NCBI GenBank assembly: GCA_030627145.1
Contig: DAOUSQ010000051.1
Span: 1 to 7,179, forward strand
Reading direction: 5' to 3'
Length of the DNA stretch: 7,179 bases
Source of the DNA: Syntrophomonadaceae bacterium
GTDB lineage: Bacteria > Bacillota_B > Syntrophomonadia > Syntrophomonadales > Syntrophomonadaceae
Shown: in pieces, positions 4,659 to 7,179 of the stretch
Layout: each line of letters starts with the position of its first letter
Numbering within the stretch: position 1 is the first letter of the stretch
Program-made: the position numbers and the translations under genes
The notes under the pieces: generated by a model
Databases searched by the model: none
What the model saw: only the letters and a program-made list of their open reading frames with translations
Told to the model about the DNA's origin: nothing

Positions 4659-6816
4659 GAACGTCTCTCCTTTTTTCGAACTCTCTCACTATTGTTTCAG
4701 GATACTCTATTCTTTTATGATAGATTCCCTCCAATACCTTGCAAAAAGAATTGGCAATTATATCGAGATCTTTAAAAGTTAAATCACATAATTCCAGCTG
4801 TCCATCATTTAATTTGTCCTTTATTATTAATCGCACCATATTCCTTATTTTTTCCGGGGTAGGATCCTGTAAAGACCTCACTGCAGCTTCAACAGAATCT
4901 GCCAGCATAACCAGGGCAACTTCCTTACTTTTAGGCCTGGGCCCTTCATAGCGAAAACTATCTTCGCTAATATTACCCTCCCGGTCTTCCTCCAAAGCCT
5001 GGTTGTAAAAATATTTTGCCAGACTCGTACCATGGTGCTGCTCAATAAAATCTATTATTGCCTGGGGTAAACGGGCTTCCCTGGCAAGTTCTATCCCTTC
5101 TTTTACATGTGAGATAATAATTAAGGCACTTAAGGCCGGGGCTATTTTCTCGTGTGGGTTATCGAATCCCCTCTGGTTTTCTACAAAGTAATCCGGTCTT
5201 TTAATCTTACCAATATCATGATAATAAGCCCCAACCCTCACCAGCAAAGGATTGGCATCAATTGATTCAGCAGACGCTTCGGCCAGGTTACCCACCATCA
5301 AGCTATGGTGGTAGGTGCCTGGTGCTTCAAGTAGTAACCGCTTCAAGAGATAATGGTTTGGGTTTGATAGTTCCAATAACTTTATCATACTTGTTATGGA
5401 AAATGCAGTCTCCAGATATGGTAAGACTCCAATCATTAAGACCGCCGAAAGGATACCGTTGACTGCTCCTATAAGTATTCCTACCGCAACCATGGTTGGG
5501 GTCAGGTTTTCCCCTATAAGTGAAAGGGTAATTATTGTAATAATATTGGCCAGGCCAATATATAAACCCGACCTGGCCAGATCCGAGGTCTGGCTGAGCT
5601 TATAAACACGAAATACCCCTACTGTTCCCCCAACAAATGCAGTAATAACATAAAATAACTGGTTACCTTCAGTAAGTAGTCCCACATATAAAGCCATAAT
5701 CATAGTTAAAAAACAGGCCAACCTATTATCAAGCAGAATAGCAATCAGCATGGAACCTGCTCCTACAGGCGCAAGATAACCTATTAATGCATTAATCTCT
5801 GGCTGGTCGCTTATTTTGATTATGGTTAGAAAACGGGTAATTAATAATATTATTAAGAATATCAGGCCTATCAGCAGTTTTAACATGTCATTTTTATAAA
5901 TTTCTTTATAATATCGACGCAGAAATTCTATTGTAAGCCAGAAGGTAAAAAGTACGAAAAGACCTGTACCTGCCAGTGTAAGGGGATAATTTTTAGTCCT
6001 CTGGATACCAAGCTGTTCGAGGATCGATATCTGTTCTTCGGTGACTCTATCACCTTCGCGGACAATTATTTCGCCTGCTTTAATCGTCTTTTGTACAGGT
6101 TGAACTGCATCTATAGCCTCTTTAATAGCTTTTTCAGTGGCTTCTTTATTAAATATCAAATTGGGCTTAAGAGCATCAACACTTATTATCTTCATTATTT
6201 CTCTGGCCTGCGGGGAATACGCTAAGGCATCTATCTGTTTATCAGCCTGATTATATGCTCCCTTTAAAGCTTCTTCTGTTATGGGGTTATCCATTAACCC
6301 CTGGATGATATTCAAAGAAGCCTTCCTCATTTGTTCAAGGTCTTCAGGTGTAGCAGTTACCAGATAATCTGCCAGTTGAGCCGTACTATTTTGTAGTTGG
6401 ATAATATCTTCCCCGGTGTTCATGCTATCAAGCAGTGTCATAAATCTCTCTTTTTGCTCTTCACCTGATTCTTTGATATCATTCACTGCTGAAAAAAAAT
6501 TATTAATTTCATTCTTTGTGTTAGAAAGAGCATATTTATCTTCCTGGTAAACTTTCTGAATTTTATCCGCAGCCTGTTTTTTAAGTTCATGCGTTTGTTC
6601 TTCATCAATAATAACTGCAGTAATGTTGGATTGGATATTTCGCTTGGCAACTTCATCAGGTTTGAGCATTACCTGTTTGGGAACAAAATTACTGAAAAGA
6701 ATAAGAATTGTTATAGAAAAAAATAGTAAAACACCCAGAACTTTTCGGGTATTTGAACTACTAAAAAAAACAGTAGTTCTATCCCAAAAAAATCTAAGGA
6801 TATTAGAAATCCTCAT
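4627..6816 (-). CDS. pgpH: Cyclic-di-AMP phosphodiesterase PgpH (7TMR-HD family, YqfF-like)
   Basis: Membrane HD-domain phosphodiesterase; characterised members hydrolyse c-di-AMP to pApA and so influence potassium/osmotic balance and wall homeostasis. 729 aa, usual for the family. Layout: N-terminal membrane segment (about 26-43), an extracytoplasmic 7TMR-HDED-type domain (about 45-275, rich in Lys/Glu helices), seven hydrophobic helices (about 279-465), and a cytoplasmic HD domain (about 490-715). Metal-site residues by eye: H504 in TYHHS, the H533-D534 pair in YYHDIGK, H570, H594-H595 in EQHHG, and D640 in ADSVEAA, spaced much as in Listeria PgpH. Nothing essential is missing. The ATG has TAAGGAG (6824-6830) seven bases upstream. 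A 99-nt gap follows phoH; the 3' end overlaps ybeY by 32 nt. Substrate is assigned by family. Confidence 0.97.
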   Translation of the reverse strand: MRISNILRFFWDRTTVFFSSSNTRKVLGVLLFFSITILILFSNFVPKQVMLKPDEVAKRNIQSNITAVIIDEEQTHELKKQAADKIQKVYQEDKYALSNTKNEINNFFSAVNDIKESGEEQKERFMTLLDSMNTGEDIIQLQNSTAQLADYLVTATPEDLEQMRKASLNIIQGLMDNPITEEALKGAYNQADKQIDALAYSPQAREIMKIISVDALKPNLIFNKEATEKAIKEAIDAVQPVQKTIKAGEIIVREGDRVTEEQISILEQLGIQRTKNYPLTLAGTGLFVLFTFWLTIEFLRRYYKEIYKNDMLKLLIGLIFLIILLITRFLTIIKISDQPEINALIGYLAPVGAGSMLIAILLDNRLACFLTMIMALYVGLLTEGNQLFYVITAFVGGTVGVFRVYKLSQTSDLARSGLYIGLANIITIITLSLIGENLTPTMVAVGILIGAVNGILSAVLMIGVLPYLETAFSITSMIKLLELSNPNHYLLKRLLLEAPGTYHHSLMVGNLAEASAESIDANPLLVRVGAYYHDIGKIKRPDYFVENQRGFDNPHEKIAPALSALIIISHVKEGIELAREARLPQAIIDFIEQHHGTSLAKYFYNQALEEDREGNISEDSFRYEGPRPKSKEVALVMLADSVEAAVRSLQDPTPEKIRNMVRLIIKDKLNDGQLELCDLTFKDLDIIANSFCKVLEGIYHKRIEYPETIVREFEKRRDVHEYHDNKPAE
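4665..4670 (-). promoter_or_regulatory. Ribosome-binding site of ybeY within pgpH
   Basis: GGAGAG on the minus strand, six bases before the ybeY ATG, lies in the Lys-Arg-Arg-Asp codons near the pgpH end. It selects the first of two nearby in-frame ATGs and gives a 32-nt gene overlap. Confidence 0.8.
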
Positions 6817-6858
6817 GAAAACGCTCCTTAATATTGTTTACGCATAAAGGGTTTGTCC

Positions 6859-6875
6859 TTGACGCATTTAGTCAA
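6859..6875. other. TTGAC-N7-GTCAA dyad in the phoH-pgpH gap
   Basis: A perfect 5-base inverted repeat, TTGACGCATTTAGTCAA on the plus strand, 42 bases upstream of pgpH. It could be a regulator site. It also presents a -35-like TTGAC on each strand. On the minus strand no good -10 lies 16-18 bases downstream; on the plus strand TATTCT (6882-6887) does, pointing antisense into phoH. Five-base arms are short enough to arise by chance. Confidence 0.3.
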
Positions 6876-6895
6876 AAAATATATTCTAAAAGTCA

Positions 6896-6904
6896 TGTGG
6901 ATAA
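6896..6904 (-). promoter_or_regulatory. Perfect DnaA-box 9-mer between phoH and pgpH
   Basis: The minus strand reads TTATCCACA, the exact consensus DnaA-binding 9-mer, 11 bases after the phoH stop. It is a single box with no cluster around it, so it is not an origin. It may be a DnaA-responsive regulatory or titration site, or coincidence. Confidence 0.4.
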
Positions 6905-6915
6905 GAATCGAACTT

Positions 6916-7179
6916 TTAAATTAGCCTTTGTTCTTCACTTGTATTTGTCGACTCGTATGATTCATAAGCATCAATTATTTTTTGTACCAGCGGATGCCTT
7001 ATTATATCTTCCTTACGAAGGTATTCAAACGATACGCCCCTAACTTTTCCCAGTATCTTTTGTATCTCAATTAATCCCGAGTATTCTTCTTTTGGTAAAT
7101 CTACTTGAGTAATATCACCTGTAATAACTGCTTTTGAACCAAATCCCAATCTTGTTAAAAACATCTTCATCTGTTGAGG
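6916..7179 (-). CDS. phoH: PhoH-like P-loop ATPase, C-terminal fragment cut by window edge
   Basis: Last 87 residues of a PhoH-family protein, a cytoplasmic P-loop ATPase/predicted RNA helicase-related protein of about 320 aa of unclear exact role. The reading frame runs off the right edge: three further codons (Pro-Gln-Gln) precede the first Met seen, so that Met (7170) is internal, not a start. Recognisable family segments are MKMFLTRLGFGSK, the TGDITQVDLP motif of the ATPase core (sensor-like region), and the C-terminal GVSFEYLRKEDIIRHP followed by LVQKIIDAYE. The P-loop lies outside the window. phoH next to pgpH and ybeY is the standard Bacillota arrangement, consistent with RNA-processing partners. 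It ends 99 nt before pgpH; no terminator-like hairpin with a T-run follows it, so read-through into pgpH is likely. Confidence 0.94.
   Translation of the reverse strand, partial: PQQMKMFLTRLGFGSKAVITGDITQVDLPKEEYSGLIEIQKILGKVRGVSFEYLRKEDIIRHPLVQKIIDAYESYESTNTSEEQRLI

Noticed and set aside
6859..6887. Plus-strand promoter TTGACG, 17 bases, TATTCT pointing antisense into phoH
   Set aside because: The -10 matches only four of six bases and no plus-strand gene or RNA follows; the TTGAC is better explained as half of the dyad or as chance.
7168..7170. Methionine at 7170 as start of a short 84-residue protein
   Set aside because: The frame is open to the window edge and the residues on both sides match the interior of PhoH, so this is an internal Met of a truncated gene.

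Overview
The window is a block of nine genes, all on the minus strand, from a low-GC Gram-positive-type bacterium (Bacillota, most likely class Clostridia; no finer placement is attempted). The gene order is the evidence: in the direction of transcription it reads phoH, pgpH (7TM-HD cyclic-di-AMP phosphodiesterase), ybeY, dgkA, cdd, era, deoC, an unrecognised membrane-anchored ORF, recO. The core phoH-pgpH-ybeY-dgkA-cdd-era-recO order is the conserved RNA-maturation/cell-envelope cluster known from Bacillota. Both terminal genes, phoH at the right edge and recO at the left edge, are cut by the window ends, not broken.

Region by region, reading right to left: the 3' end of phoH (6916-7179); a 99-nt gap holding a perfect DnaA-box 9-mer and a TTGAC/GTCAA dyad; pgpH (4627-6816), which overlaps ybeY (4188-4658) by 32 nt; dgkA (3828-4181), 6 nt after ybeY; a 92-nt gap; cdd (3349-3735); an 84-nt gap with degenerate heptamer repeats; era (2389-3264, GTG start); a 162-nt AT-rich gap with four tandem heptamers and a small inverted repeat; deoC (1561-2226); a 307-codon unrecognised gene (621-1544), 16 nt after deoC; and recO (1-621), whose ATG overlaps the preceding stop by one base.

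Most of the genes are housekeeping. PhoH, YbeY and Era belong to RNA processing and ribosome maturation. PgpH degrades the second messenger c-di-AMP. DgkA recycles undecaprenol for wall synthesis. Cdd and DeoC are pyrimidine and deoxyribose salvage enzymes, here on either side of era. RecO is a recombination mediator. No RNA genes, CRISPR arrays, insertion sequences or phage genes are visible, and no gene-free stretch exceeds 300 bases.

The part that does not fit the standard cluster is the deoC plus unknown-ORF insertion between era and recO. The unknown ORF encodes a protein with one N-terminal membrane anchor. By eye, its middle and C-terminal halves resemble the Mur-ligase-like PgsB/CapB (poly-gamma-glutamate synthase) layout but with no ATP-binding P-loop. 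That resemblance is an inference from memory and is the most interesting point to test.
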